DNA of 64,000 bases from Ipomoea triloba (GCF_003576645.1 NC_044920.1:1354374-1418373); one strand, 5' to 3'; positions 1 to 11,641 are shown, counted from the first letter of the stretch. Numbers and translations: made by a program. Notes: a model not told the origin generated them from the sequence alone.

Positions 1-129
1 ATCAATTATTAATTATCTTATAAATTGGGTAAATCTTATATGTTCAAAAAGTCAAGAATGGCAATAAGTACCCTCCTCTAAAAATTAAATTTGTAATCGA
101 GTGATTACTCTATAGAAAGCTTGACCAAC

Positions 130-2150
130 TTAGAGTTGCACTAATTTATAGGAAGTGAATAGGAAAAATGACGTGAAAGGTCCTGTCGTTGGTGGCGCTA
201 AAGCCAACCTGGTGGGGCACGGTAAAAACTTCAAGAAAGCCAAAAAGGACAAGCAGAAGCTAGGTCCAAAAGGAGGCGTTACTAAGACGAAGTTTTCTGG
301 TAAATGCTTCAACTGTGGCAAGAGTAGCCACAAGTCATCTGAGTGCAAGGTGGTCGTAGCCTTTTTGAGGTACAAACAAATACCCGGAGTATTCCGGGGT
401 TATCGATCCACAGGGAAGCGGGGTATTAAGCACTAGTTACTAATTAATTCACGAGAAGCTATTCCAACGCTAACAATGGGTATTTATCTAAAATTATGAA
501 AACAAAATAAATGAAGCAAGGCAAACGAACTTTTATATACAAGAGATTAAGAGCGGGATTTTTGGTTGTCAAAGTGTTAATCACCTAGTGCCAATCTAAA
601 GTGAAATAACCATTCGAGTTCAACAAGTGTGGATGATTGCAATCTAAAAGGGAAAGATTACTCTCGTAATTCAAACCCAAAATAAGGTAATTGGAATACT
701 CACTCTTGTGAGCTATTCACAACGTATAAGCAAGAACAAGCAATAAATGGAATACCCACTCTCGTGGGCTATTCACAATTGGAATACTCACTCTCGTGAG
801 CTATTCACAATAAATCCCTTAATCAACATGTCCTCTCTCGAGGTACAAGAATCAAGTGCAATTGTGGGTGCTCTAATTCATAGACAAATTTAGCAATGAA
901 ACAAGTAATTAGGATCCTTAACTACAAGCATCAAGAAATTAAGCCACAATTACAACACAAGTAATAAACCCAAATAGATATTTCATTCAAGCAATTAAAG
1001 AACTAGGCACATAGGTTCATAAACACTTATCAATCCAAAAATCCCAAAGGAAAGCTTAGCCTATCATGGCTAAAATAAATTCAACAAATATACAATAAAG
1101 CTTTAAAATAGAAAAGAGAGGAAGAAATTCTCCCGAATGATGCCTCCAAGCTCTTCTCTTCTCTTGTTGTTGCTTCAAATCTTCTTCCTTGCTCTCATTT
1201 TTGGTCCAAATCCGCAGCCAAGCTTATTAGGGTTGATAGGAAGTGATGCTTTTATAGTGGGTGGAGAATGGGGGGCAAAAATGGCAATTCAAAGAACAGA
1301 AAAATCGCAGATCTGCAAATTTCGCCGCGACGAGAATTAGGCTCGCCGCGGCGAGAGCGTCACTGCCCAAATATTGGGACTTTCGCCGCGGCGAGAATCT
1401 GCCTGGGACGCAGCTCCAACTTGCAGCCTGATTTTGACCCTTTTCCCTTTTGAATCACACTTTGATGTCTTCACAAGAATTGTAGCCCTTGAAGTCTTCT
1501 TTCCAATGGTTCAAGAATCATCTCATTTGGAATTTCTTAGCTTGATATATGATCCAATCACCGAGGTGTCGCCATATTTAGTCGGAATTACAACTCTTTG
1601 ATCTTTTGACCATTTTTCCTTTTGATCTACACTTTGATGTCTTGATAAGAGTTGTAGCCCTTTAAGTCTTCTTTTCAATGGCTCAAGAATCATCTCATTT
1701 GGATATTCCTAGGAAGAGATATGACCCGATTACCAAAATGTCGCCATGGTTGCGGGAATCTCTTGCTCAACTTTTCCTTTGTTTTGTTCATGTGGTCAAA
1801 TCCATTGAAAGTGCAACTCTTTGGCTCCCTTGGAAGTATTTTTGACATCATCTTAGCTTCACCTTGGCTCCCCTATGGCTTGAGATTCATCCAAAAATGT
1901 CCCGAAAAACATACATTTCCTTCAATTAATCAATTTATGCACCTAAAGATATAAACAATTGAATTAAGGCACATTTTGCATAAAATCAAATTATTTATCA
2001 CTCAAAATAGGTTTATATATAGGGTGAAAATATGGACAAATAGGCACTTATCACAAGGCTCTAAGGAAGAAGAACAAGAGTTCTTCAGCCAACGTTGTAG
2101 GAGATAGCAGTCGGAAGGAGGCCGAGATTAGCCTTTCCAATACAAAAAAA
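130..2150 (+). pseudogene. Copia-type gag fragment, split by a solo LTR
   Basis: The reading frame at 155-350 is lysine-rich and ends in a CCHC zinc knuckle (FNCGKSSHKSSEC, spacing C-x2-C-x4-H-x4-C), the nucleocapsid motif of plant Ty1/copia gag. The frame breaks at 350. It resumes after 2053 as KALRKKNKSSSANVV, which is the usual lysine-rich stretch that follows the knuckle in copia gag. The break is exactly where a TG...CA element is inserted. No protease, integrase or reverse transcriptase is visible, so this is a dead fragment. The residues that follow the frame break, up to about 436, belong to the inserted LTR. Confidence 0.75.
351..2053. mobile_element. Solo LTR inside the copia gag
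   Basis: A 1703-bp block starts with TG and ends with CA and is flanked by the direct repeat CAAGG (346-350 and 2054-2058), the 5-bp target duplication of LTR retrotransposons. Removing it restores a continuous gag-like frame. No internal domain or second LTR is present, so it is best read as a solo LTR left by LTR-LTR recombination. Inside are three copies of a roughly 30-bp unit (ggaatactcactctcgtgag) at about 690-815 and three GC-rich palindromes at 1322-1394. The transcriptional orientation is unclear; read on the minus strand the element begins TGATAAGTGCC. Confidence 0.75.
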
Positions 2151-2530
2151 AAAGTGAAAATAACGAGGGATCGATTCCGTCGCTAAATAAGAAAAATTCG
2201 TCGCTAAAGTGATTAGTGACGGAAATTTTTGTCGATAAACAAAAATAATTCGTCACTATTTTCCTTTCGGCGACGATTTAATGATGAAATTTGCAAGGGA
2301 ATAATGACAGAATATTCCGTCGCTAAATCTAGTGACGAAAATTCCGTCGCTAAATCTAGTGATGAAAATTCCGTCGCTAAATCTAGTGATGAAAATTCCG
2401 TCGCTATTGTTAGTTACTACATGTTGCGACGAAAAATGTGGTCGCTAATTTGTTTCTATTATTTACATTGAATAAAATTTGGTCGTTTTTCTATGGCAAC
2501 TGGCGACCATCGCCCGATGGTCAAGTTTAA
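2139..2530. repeat. Tandem CCGTCGCTAAA motifs (DNA-transposon subterminal type)
   Basis: The motif gacgaaaattccgtcgctaa is repeated in direct and inverted orientation, with at least three near-identical 27-bp units at 2310-2405. Such arrays are typical of subterminal regions of plant CACTA/MULE-type DNA transposons. No transposase is visible. The small reading frame over it is a translation of the repeat and not a gene. Confidence 0.5.
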
Positions 2531-2558
2531 TTTGGTTAGAAATTGTATCAAAATCTTA

Positions 2559-3593
2559 GGGGGGGTGTATTCAATCAAGACTTTTAAAGACTTTCAAATA
2601 CTTTTAAAGTGATTGATTTTAATTGACTTTTGTAAAATTTTTGTATACTTTACTAGAATCTTTTAAACATTTATAAACTTTGTAAGAGTTTATAAATATC
2701 TGTATGACAAACATTTATAAACTTTTAAAAACTTTTTAATATTAAAAGGTCTAAAAAATCATTAAAAATCTAAATTGAATACACCCCTACAAACATTTTA
2801 TAACTTATATTAATATTAATAATTTTTTTATAAAAATAAATTAAATAAAAATTTTAAATTGTAAATGTTTGTTGCAACCAGCAGCAACTTGCTGCTGATT
2901 GCAACAGGCTGTGAACAGTAGCAAGTTGCTGCTGTTCGCAGCAGATTGTTGCTGTTGCGAGCATCAATTTATTTTTATTATTATTTTTTTCTTTTTGCGA
3001 GCAACAATTTGCTCTAAACATCATTAAATAATAATTTTTCGTAGCAAAGTATATGGTATTTATGAAAGGTTTGAAACATACCGTAAAATTAATGAAAAGT
3101 TAATGGTTTAAATAGAGGGAAAAAAATTGTGAAGAATCTTGAAAAGTTTGGGGGAGTGTTGAATTTGCTTGAACATAAAAAAAAAAATCGGTATTTATGA
3201 AAGATTTGAAACGTACCAAAAAATTGATGAAAAATTTGCCTAGTTTAGATAGAGGAAAAAAAGTCTGTAGGAAATGTTGAAAAGTTTGGGGTTGAAGGGT
3301 TGGATTTCATCTCTTTATATTAATGAAGAAAAAGTCAATAGAAATCCTATTCTGACAGAGTTTGTGAAAGTCAATAACTTTTTGAATACCAGTAGACTTT
3401 TAAAAACTCTATAAAAGTCTTAATCGAATACCTGTATACTTTTAAAGAGTTTTGAAAAGTTTGAATTGAATACAGGTAGACTTTTAAAGAGTTTATAAAA
3501 GTCTAAATTGAATACCACCAAACTTTTAAAGTTGATAAAAGTATTTAAAAATTCATGAAAGTCATGATTGAATACACCCCCCTTAGTGACCTG
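2559..3593. mobile_element. Non-autonomous inverted-repeat element, GGGGTGTATTCAATC termini
   Basis: The left end (ggggtgtattcaatc, about 2563) is matched by an inverted right end (gattgaatacacccc, about 3570-3587). Both are followed by long runs of related acttttaaa words. An internal inverted end at about 2773-2790 suggests a compound or nested copy. The centre (2870-2965) holds an imperfect CAGCAGCAACTTGCTGCTG palindrome cluster. There is no coding capacity. Confidence 0.55.
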
Positions 3594-4063
3594 TGATAGC
3601 AAGTCACTAACCAGTTTTTGAATTTTATTGCACAAAAATAAAATATTAATGGGTTTAATTATAATTTTAAAAAAATTAGGCACCTGTTTAACTTTTCAGG
3701 TAAAATTAAAGGGCCTATTTGACCATTTTCATAATAATAATTAATAATAATAATAAGATATTCGTTTTATAGGGGATAGCTAGGCTTTTAAATAAGAAAA
3801 GCAAAACACTAATAACTTGAAAAACATCAAATACTTGTTTTTTGCAAAAAAAAAAAAAAAAAAAAAACAAACAAACAAACATAAAATGCTTAAAAATTAC
3901 ATTCACTTGAAAAGCAGTAGTAAAACACAACGCAACACAACACATAATAGCACAAGCCATTTATGCATTATTATTATTACTTTGTCACATTCTTATAGTC
4001 ATACTAGCTTTAGCTTAGATTTAAACATGTCCAAGTGAGGGGGCAATCTGGCAATGGATTCCT

Positions 4064-5959
4064 TCAAATTAAAAGAGACAATCTGACTGGTGTTGTTCCT
4101 GTGGACTTGAAAAATTCCAAGCAATAATGCAAATCTTCATCACAGGCTATTGTTACCATTTCTTCATCTTCATCTTTGTACCTGATCTTAAAAGTTTCAG
4201 CTTCCAAATTATTGAATCTCTTTAGGATTTCTGCCTTCAAACTATCCATAGTTGGAAAAGGAAGCAGGAACATCACAGTATCATTGTTGTATCCCACTAC
4301 TTTAACACACACTCTACTATTGTCTTCCATTGTTGTATTATTATTATTATGATTATGAGAATTCATAGAACTTGATGCTGCAGCAGCAGCAGGATTCTCT
4401 GCATCAGAATTGGATTTATGTAGTTTTGGCTGCAGCTGCCTCACTCCTCCAACATACTCATTGTTGTAGTCCTTCCTTTTAATGTTTACATAATGTTTCC
4501 CAACTTCATAAGCCCAGGCAAGAGATTGTATTGCCATCAGGAACAATGTATGGATGTTCGAAGCAAATGTTTTCTTTTCCAGGGGGTTTTTCAGAAAGAC
4601 TTTACAGATCACCCATTCATTCTAGAAAACAAACACAAATTTTAAAATAAAAGAATGTAAGTGTACAAATGATACACATTTTTGTACCCTAATGTTGGCT
4701 AATTATTTGTCAAGCCATTATAGTTTTGTTAGGTGCTTATTTTATATTTTTGGAGTATTATTCTTTGCTGCATCAGAACTCCCTATGCCAAGAACAAAAT
4801 GAGAGGGTGAAGTCTGCAGGAATATTTGGATCAATTTAAGTCTTCCGGGAGTCTTCCAAAACAAATTAGCAAACTATTAAGATTCCTAATCTTACTATAA
4901 AAGGAGGAGAGAGCATGATAATTATGAAGGCAATTACACATGCCACTTTTATTTTGAAATGCTAATATGCTTAATCTCTTAATTTAATTGGCTAATTATT
5001 ACTCCGTATATTGCTACAAAGTTGTCCAGTACTGCAAGAAGTTTTGTTGGAACGTTGATTCCAGGAATTAGTTTTGATTTGGCTTGCATTGTACCCACTC
5101 AAATAGGTGATGAAGATTGAGTTGGTGTGAAGAATTAGAGCCATAGTATGTATGGATATTGCTTCAACCTTGTAATCTTTTTATCATCATCAAGAAGTAA
5201 AGTGAATTGATTGCGCTGAGTAGTCTCGCAAACGTAGAAGGTTTTGCTACGAACTGCGTAAACAATTGTTATGTCCCTGATTCATTTTCTTCTCTTAGTT
5301 TTTATTTTTTAAAATTTTATTTTGCTATCTTTAATTGTGTATAATTCACTCCTAAACTAAGATAATAAGTAATTGGATTAAAAATTAAGTAAAAACATTT
5401 TAAAAATCTCTTGCATTCAAGATTCAGGAGCCCTTTTTCAAAGAAGATAAAATTAAAATGAGATCAAGAAATTATATAATACCTTAGCGTTTTGAGGAAG
5501 ATTGTGCAAGGAATTGTGGCCCTCCAATCTGTATTCATGCATTACCCAGTTTGTCCTTTCACAGCTGGGTGCTCTCCCTCTGTAAAAAATCAAAGTTTTC
5601 TTCATCCCAACTAGGGTTTTCCCCTTGAAAATCTCTCTGTCTTCTCCGGTGGTTTTCCAGTATCCTGAATCAGTAGCTCTCTGCCCCGTGCCGTACTTCA
5701 TAATCATATCCCTCCGGCTGAAGAAAAATCGTTTTCTCACACCCACACAAACACCGGGTTCCAACCTCTTCAAATCTGCCTCTTCTATGGCTGTTGTGAA
5801 GAAGCTAGGATCCTCAATCTTTCTCCTTAAGAAATGATTTATGAGCTCTTCGTCTGTGGGATAGAATCGATAACCTGGAGGAATTCTTATAGAATCGCCG
5901 GAATCTTTCTCTACCGGCGACGATTGCACATAATCGTTGGAACCACAAAAACCGGACAT
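4064..5959 (-). CDS. NAC-domain transcription factor with a C-terminal PB1 domain
   Basis: Two exons, 5959-5483 and 4621-4064, joined in phase 0 across an 861-bp GT-AG intron (AAG|GTATTA ... TCTAG|AAT), give 344 residues. Exon 1 carries NAC subdomains [15 protein letters not shown] near residue 28, [14 protein letters not shown] near 88, and [14 protein letters not shown] near 134. The junction restores subdomain E (NEWVICKVF, residues 160-168), so the intron is secure. After a linker with Ala-, His- and Asn-rich stretches, residues about 261-344 form a PB1 domain. It has the beta-1 lysine (VKVVGY) and the acidic OPCA-type segment ([17 protein letters not shown]), most like PB1 of NIN-like proteins. 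NAC proteins bind DNA and PB1 mediates oligomerisation, so a self-assembling nuclear regulator is inferred. The ATG at 5959 was chosen because the upstream frame has only a TTG. I know of no standard NAC subfamily ending in PB1. Confidence 0.8.
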
Positions 5960-6254
5960 TGTTTTTTGTTTTTGTTTTTTTTTTTTTCCTTGGGAGCAAT
6001 TTTCTTCCAACCAAACCCGGAAGAATTTGGAGTTTTGGATGCAGCTAAGTCGTCCAAGAAATTTATGAAGCTAAGTCGACCAAGAAATTTTCTTTTTTTC
6101 TACTACTAATATAAACACTGACGAGTTCTAGTTTTTTTTTAGTAATACTGACTCTGTTATAATGTAGTATCTGTTAATAGTTATTTCCTCAACATACTAA
6201 AACACAAAGAGTCAAAGAGTCAACAGTTGCCTCCATTGACGAGTTCTAGTTACC

Positions 6255-6430
6255 TTCCCTAATATGAGGTGTTTTGTAAAATAATTTATCAAGTCAATTT
6301 TAACTTATTTGTTCACTATTAGTTATTTGACTTGATCAAATATTTAATATAAATGTTTAGTTAATCTAATTTTTTTAAATAATTTATTATTCTAAAAAGT
6401 TAAAATTAAAAAAGCTACTCAAAACAGTCT
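6255..6430. mobile_element. Partial copy of the 'gtttggtaaat' MITE family
   Basis: The words ttatttgttcactattagttatttgacttg and gctactcaaaacag match the inner part of the fuller copies at 23.97, 28.89 and 33.12 kb. Only one arm is recognisable. It sits about 300 bp upstream of the NAC start codon. Confidence 0.45.
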
Positions 6431-6760
6431 TTTTATCAGTTTTTTTAAAAAATAAATTATTATTTAAAGCATTTTCAATAATTAAAAAAAAATAAAACAA
6501 AACAAAACAAAAACAAACAAAGCGACTGTATAGACGAGTTCAATAGTCCCATTTAGTAATCGAAGGCTAGTGACCTGAACATTTCTCGGTAACATGAACC
6601 GATCACTTGCAGACCAACCACGCAATCACCAATACCACCCAACAACAACAATAATAATTTATTAAAAAAAGAAAAATTAAAAATTAGTATCTTCATCATA
6701 AAGTAGCGACATGGACCACTTAATACTGTTTATTTACTTTTGCTTTTGCTGATGTTGTTA

Positions 6761-7216
6761 TGTCATGGACTTAGGTCTACTTTGTATGGTGGATTCGGAT
6801 CTAAAATGGCATCGAACATTTTTTTCAGAACAACACCGTCTGATTTTTTTTTTTTTAAATTACTTCATTCCTTGTCGTTTGTCTTCAGAATTCGGTCCTT
6901 TATATTCATAATTTTTGAACTCTATATTCACAATTATATACCAAATTACAGAACTCAATATTCACAATTACAAAATTTTATATTAACAATTTTTGAATTC
7001 TAAATGCACAATTACAAAACTCTATACTCAGAATTTCATAACTTTATATTCACAATTTAAAACCCATATATTCAACATTATAACACAATTTTTGAACTCT
7101 ATATTTACAAAAAAAAAAAAAAACATTAATTGAGAAAACGGTGTTACTAACAACACTATTACTCAAGACGCACATTCTAAACTTGGGTCAATCTTGCAAG
7201 GTGGACTTGCGTCCAT
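6761..7216. mobile_element. AT-rich inverted-repeat element with internal 'atattcacaatta' repeats
   Basis: The ends ttaggtctactttgtatggtgga and the inverted ccaccttg...accc words at about 7160-7215 resemble each other. Between them a unit of about 22 bp (gaactctatattcacaatta) repeats irregularly. The same design in opposite orientation lies at 20.56-20.90 kb, so this is a dispersed family. It has no coding capacity. Confidence 0.4.
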
Positions 7217-7355
7217 AGTATAATTTGCACTTTTTCTGCATGCTAACCTTTAGCTCTTGGACTGATTATTATTTATTTTTTGAATATGGACTGGTTACTT
7301 TTTGTTTACGCGTTTTGACCATTTTTGAGTGTGTGTGGCAATTTAGTCCAACAGC

Positions 7356-7366
7356 TTTTGCTTTAC

Positions 7367-7397
<31 letters not shown>

Positions 7398-7667
7398 NNN
7401 NNNNNNNNNNNNNNNNNNNNNNNNNNNNNNNNNNNNNNNNNNNNNNNNNNNNNNNNNNNNNNNNNNNNNNNNNNNNNNNNNNNNNNNNNNNNNNNNNNNN
7501 NNNNNNNNNNNNNNNNNNNNNNNNNNNNNNNNNNNNNNNNNNNNNNNNNNNNNNNNNNNNNNNNNNNNNNNNNNNNNNNNNNNNNNNNNNNNNNNNNNNN
7601 NNNNNNNNNNNNNNNNNNNNNNNNNNNNNNNNNNNNNNNNNNNNNNNTTTTTTTTTTTTTTTTTTTT

Positions 7668-7729
<62 letters not shown>

Positions 7730-7751
7730 AAACATTTTGCTTTACAGCTTT
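7356..7751 (-). mobile_element. Poly-A retroposon insertion containing an assembly gap
   Basis: A 17-bp direct repeat (TTTTGCTTTACAGCTTT) stands at 7356-7372 and 7735-7751. Between the copies are poly-T, 250 Ns (7398-7647), about 80 more Ts and the hexamer gaaaca. Read on the minus strand this is TGTTTC followed by poly-A, flanked by a target duplication: the tail of a target-primed retroposon. The gap length need not be real. The low-complexity Phe/Lys frames over it are meaningless. Confidence 0.65.
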
Positions 7752-8579
7752 AATGTCTATTTATTGGTTGTTTTTTTCTTTTACTTAATTATTGCTTTAC
7801 TTTTTCTCCTCTCAAATACTGCTTCCTGAGCTAATTTCGTATGGATAATTATTACTTTATTTACCACCATTCCACGGTGTATTTAGTTTACCAAAAAGAA
7901 AAGAATGTAAATACTTAGATTGAGTAATTTGATTGTTGAGAAATAAATTGCTATGTATAATTAATAAAAAAAAAGACGAAAAATGTCTATACATAATTAA
8001 TGGTGTGTTTCCCCATCCGGATGTTGATTAATAGCTTGTTTGGTTTGCCGTAATTGCATTTCTTTTACAACCTAAGTGAGTGAAGTGGATAGTTGTAAAA
8101 GTTATCGGATGGCTTCTGATATTTAAAATGTTACTAGTTTGATTACTTGTCACACAAAATTTTTTTAGTACAGAACTATTGTAGCCATTTCTTCATCTTC
8201 AATTCATCCATATTTGCAAAACGAACTTGAACATGACAAATTGATTATAAGGAAAATTATAATTTATGTCTGATGGTGTTAATTCTCTCACGTACTCATG
8301 CATCCAAAATATGTAGAGAAGTAGTATGCAAAGTATAAACATGCAAAGTATGTAAAGATTATCTGAACAATCCAAAATTGGCCCTCAATTAGCATTTTTA
8401 TTAACTGCGTAGAGAGATGGTAGAAAAGAAGAGAGAAATGGCTTCTTGAGTGAATGTCTAGAGTGAGAGAGGGCCAAAAGCCAAAAGTCCCTCTTAGGTA
8501 GGATTAAAGTCCTTTATATAGGGCTAATACTTGTATCTAATACGAAATACACGTACAAAATACGTAGGGTGGTATGTTT
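7752..8579. other. Intergenic, no gene seen
   Basis: This is AT-rich sequence with no convincing reading frame, splice structure or terminal repeat. Confidence 0.5.
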
Positions 8580-9480
8580 GGGATATATTCCCTATCAAGT
8601 AGCCCCCAGTCTATGCCTTGACGTCGAGCCAATGAGGAAGGGTTCGGGTTGAAGAACTGACCTTATGGTCCATGACTTACGCCGGTTGTCTCGTTAAAAA
8701 CCTTAGGCTAAGAAAAAACCCAGTGGGAAAAAATCTTAGCTAAGGAAAAATGAGCACAACCTTAAGTGCTAATGAAGAAGAGTTCGTGCTGAAAAAACTG
8801 AGCTTATGGTTCGTGACTTAAGCCGGTTGCCTCGTTAAAAACCTTAGACTAAGAAAAAACTCAATGGAAAAAAAATCTTAGCTAAAGAAAAAAGAGCACA
8901 ACCTTAAGCACAGTCCTCTAGACTATAAGGGTCGTCCGAACTCTACCGATCTAGGGACCGGATTTGTAATACAATTGAAAGGTCGAATTTTACCGATCTA
9001 GTGACCAGTTTATTAGCTATGACCGGGAGGTCAAATTAGTCATGTTTTAGAGATTCGATTCTACCAATCAAGGGATTGAACTTACCTGCCGTCTAAGGTT
9101 CGAATCTTACCAATTAGGAGATTGGATTTTTAATGAGTTCTAGAGGTCAAGTCTTGCCAATATGAGGATTGGATTTATTTTGTGGTCCACGGACCTCTAT
9201 TGATCTTACCGATCATAAGTGGGAATGCTTCTCCCAAAGCCCTTTTCCTAGGCTGATCGATCGTAGTTGGTTTGAGCTTGGTCGAACCTCGATCCAGATT
9301 ACCTGGTTACGAGATCGTTCGAGATCGTTCTTAGCCGATCACGCTCGGTTGGTTTTGATTACCATGTTAATCATTATGACGAGTTTTGAAGACCGAAAAT
9401 TATATGAACAGGGCGGCCTTTTTTTGCGCTCGATTTATGAACCGAGAGCCTCCAGCCTCAAGTAGAGGGACGCTAGGAGA
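8580..9480. repeat. Degenerate tandem repeats, probably LTR-retrotransposon derived
   Basis: A unit of about 138 bp is present twice (8636-8773 and 8774-8905). Its core, cctcgttaaaaacctta, is followed by a purine-rich stretch, a combination common in plant LTR elements. It is followed by four to five weaker units of roughly 60 bp, recognisable by (c)taccgatc..gggaccgga words. The 98-residue frame at 9169-9465 shows no family features. Assignment to an LTR element is an inference. Confidence 0.4.
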
Positions 9481-9513
9481 CCCAAAAGTCAAATGAGACC
9501 GGAAAGGTCAAAT

Positions 9514-9554
9514 AAGAATTAAGAATGCTCACAAAAAAAAAAAGAATTAAGAAT
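9514..9554 (+). mobile_element. Micro-retroposon: 15-bp poly-A insert with 13-bp target duplication
   Basis: AAGAATTAAGAAT occurs at 9514-9526 and 9542-9554. Between the copies lies only gctcacaaaaaaaaa. The structure is that of an almost completely 5'-truncated poly-A retroposon. Confidence 0.6.
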
Positions 9555-9644
9555 TAATTTAATTTAAATATATTCATTATGTTATTACTAAAATACCCTC
9601 CAGTTTGGGCGGGAAAATTTTGACAATCACTTCTATTATTATAT

Positions 9645-9674
9645 ATACAAGTATTGTACCCGTGCGTTGCACGG
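9645..9674 (-). mobile_element. Candidate Helitron 3' terminus (hairpin)
   Basis: On the minus strand the hairpin CCGTGC-AAC-GCACGG is followed after about eight bases by CTTG-T. Helitron 3' ends have a short GC-rich hairpin, about ten bases, then CTRR before a T. Here one of the four terminal bases deviates. It lies 255 bp downstream of the helicase remnant in the same orientation, where a Helitron 3' end should be. Confidence 0.45.
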
Positions 9675-9928
9675 CTATATTTAACTGTACTATGTTGCAT
9701 AACTAATTTGCTTTGGACTCCATGCATGGCAAACGTATATTAAAAGAAAATTATGATTATCAACATTCAACAATTATTAAAAAGTTCATGGTACATATGA
9801 TTAAATATTATTAAGTATTACACAACAATTAAAAATTCGCAACCTTCCTGGTACACAACATTAATGATACACAACATTCATACAATGTACTTACTAAACT
9901 ACTGCAAAAAGAAATTTATACTACATGT

Positions 9929-10705
9929 TTACAAATTATTGAAAACCTCATGGTACACAACATTCGTAGTATAATTGTTACTCTCTGCATCATCATTTGA
10001 TATTAAGATTCTAAACCCTTTAGGGTTACTAACCCGTGAAGCAGCAACATATAATTGGCCATGAACAAAAACAGGTTTCTTTAGGAGTAACCCAACATGC
10101 TTTAATGTTTGACCCTGGCTTTTGTTAATGGTCATCGCATATGCCAACACTAACGGAAATTGTCTTCTTTGAAATTTGAATGGAAGCCTTGTATTTGTTG
10201 GCGTCATTGCCATCCTTGGTATCAAGACAATTTGTCCAGCGTTATGACCAGCGACAATTTTTGCCTCGATAACATGCTATGATAATCTAGTGATAATAAG
10301 CCTTGTGCCATTGCAAAGTCCCATTGCGTGATCTATATTTCTCAACAACATGACTGGAGATCCCACTTTAAGAGTTAAAGCATGATTATGAATGCCAGAT
10401 GCTTTTAATCCATTAAGGAATTCTGGAGTGTGCACATCCGATAGGATGCCATTATTTGAATCCGCCTTACACACCGTGTCGCAACTTAGGTATGTCCGGC
10501 TTTCAGCAACATGGAGATCGGTCATATATTCATTTTGCAAACTCTCCAAGTTGATTGCACTAATATAAAGGTTGCACAAAAGTGATTTAAAGTTGATTGC
10601 ACTAATATAAAGGTTGCACAAAAGTGATTTAAAAATAATTGCACTAATATAAAGGTTGCACAAAAGTGATTTAAAAATAACATCACTAATATAAAGGTTG
10701 CACAA
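9929..10705 (-). pseudogene. Helitron Pif1-like helicase, C-terminal remnant
   Basis: The frame at 10225-9929 contains LVLAYAMTINKSQGQTL (the late helicase motif with INKSQGQ) and GQLYVAASRVSNPKG, the C-terminal hallmarks of Pif1-type helicases in plant Helitrons. The upstream frame at 10705-10277 supplies ESRTYLSCDTV, GSPVMLLRNID and CNGTRLIITRL from the same protein. The two parts are joined by a one-base frameshift near 10276: RLIITRL should run into HVIEAKIVAGHNAGQIVLIPR. The N-terminal helicase motifs and the Rep domain are absent. A 42-bp repeat array corrupts the upstream end. The element is dead. Confidence 0.8.
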
Positions 10706-10725
10706 AAGTGATTTAAAAATAACAT
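10555..10725. repeat. 42-bp tandem array, about four units
   Basis: The unit cactaatataaaggttgcac... (42 bp) repeats about four times. Units differ only in an eight-base segment (gttgattg, gttgattg, aataattg, aataacat). Because 42 is divisible by three, the helicase-side frame stays open as a 14-residue repeat. It may be a real minisatellite or an assembly artefact (see findings). Confidence 0.7.
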
Positions 10726-10786
10726 CTCAATTATAATGGTTAATTTTGAACTAAATGATAACTAACCATTAGTCAAGTCTTTTAAT

Positions 10787-11023
10787 AGCAATGTATACGT
10801 GCTATTACGTCTTGAACCTACATTTCCAAGCAATGTATACGTGCTATTACGTCTTGAACCTACATTTCCAATTAGACAAAACCCAAAGCAAAAAAATAAA
10901 TGAGGATCAACAAAATCAAATTAAAAAAGCGAAAATAAAATGAGTCAAATTATGCTACACCTAATATCATGTTAATAACTAATGAGTCAAATTATGCTAC
11001 ACCTAATATCATGTTAATAACTA
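10787..11023. repeat. Two independent 42-bp direct duplications
   Basis: The segment at 10787-10828 recurs at 10829-10870, and the unrelated segment at 10940-10981 recurs at 10982-11023. Each is a perfect or near-perfect copy exactly 42 bases later. Confidence 0.75.
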
Positions 11024-11556
11024 ATTTTGTAAACAGTTTATTTAAAAATGCGAGGTTCTATTATTACCTTTGTTGCAACTGCCCCATTGGGATAGTGGCG
11101 TGTTAGAACTAATATTGGACTTTATTAAGTTACCACCTGCAAATTAATGAGTTGTGGGTACAAATTATTATATATAACTACCATACATAAAATTACTAAA
11201 AATAAAATATATTTGTCAAGAGTCATTCGAAAAAGGTTGTTCTACTCATGTGAAATACTTACTATTATTCAAAATGGTCAATGTCGTATTTATAGAGTTC
11301 TCAAACACGCCAAATACGTAAGGATCCGTGGGTTGCACATGATGTGGTGCTCTTGTTGGCAACACATGATGTTCATTGTCTGTGCTGTTGTTTTCTGCAT
11401 TGTGAAAGACCATTATGTAAAATAAGCAAGTATATTACAATATTATACTTATTACTTAACAATTATATACTTTGGAAACATTATCTTAAAAAATTACATG
11501 AAATATTTTACACACATTGTAGTATAAAATTTTAGCGTATATATGTATAAACTACA

Positions 11557-11641
11557 TATACGGACACACCATTATTAATATATATGTATTTTATATATAT
11601 ATAAAATATATACGGACACACCATTATATCTGTAATATATG

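Noticed and set aside
5960..6010. Longer NAC N terminus starting at 6010 ([12 protein letters not shown])
   Set aside because: The initiating codon would be TTG, and the Lys run comes from a T-rich leader. The ATG at 5959 is preferred.
7225..7788. Phe- and Lys-rich frames across the N gap (also at 36.0-36.8 kb)
   Set aside because: They are translations of homopolymers and Ns.
9169..9465. 98-residue plus-strand frame
   Set aside because: It lies in degenerate repeat sequence with no domain, and composition follows the repeat.
10555..10725. CRISPR-like array or repeat protein (14-residue repeat)
   Set aside because: Units are contiguous without unique spacers, the genome is a plant nuclear one, and the period equals that of nearby unrelated duplications.
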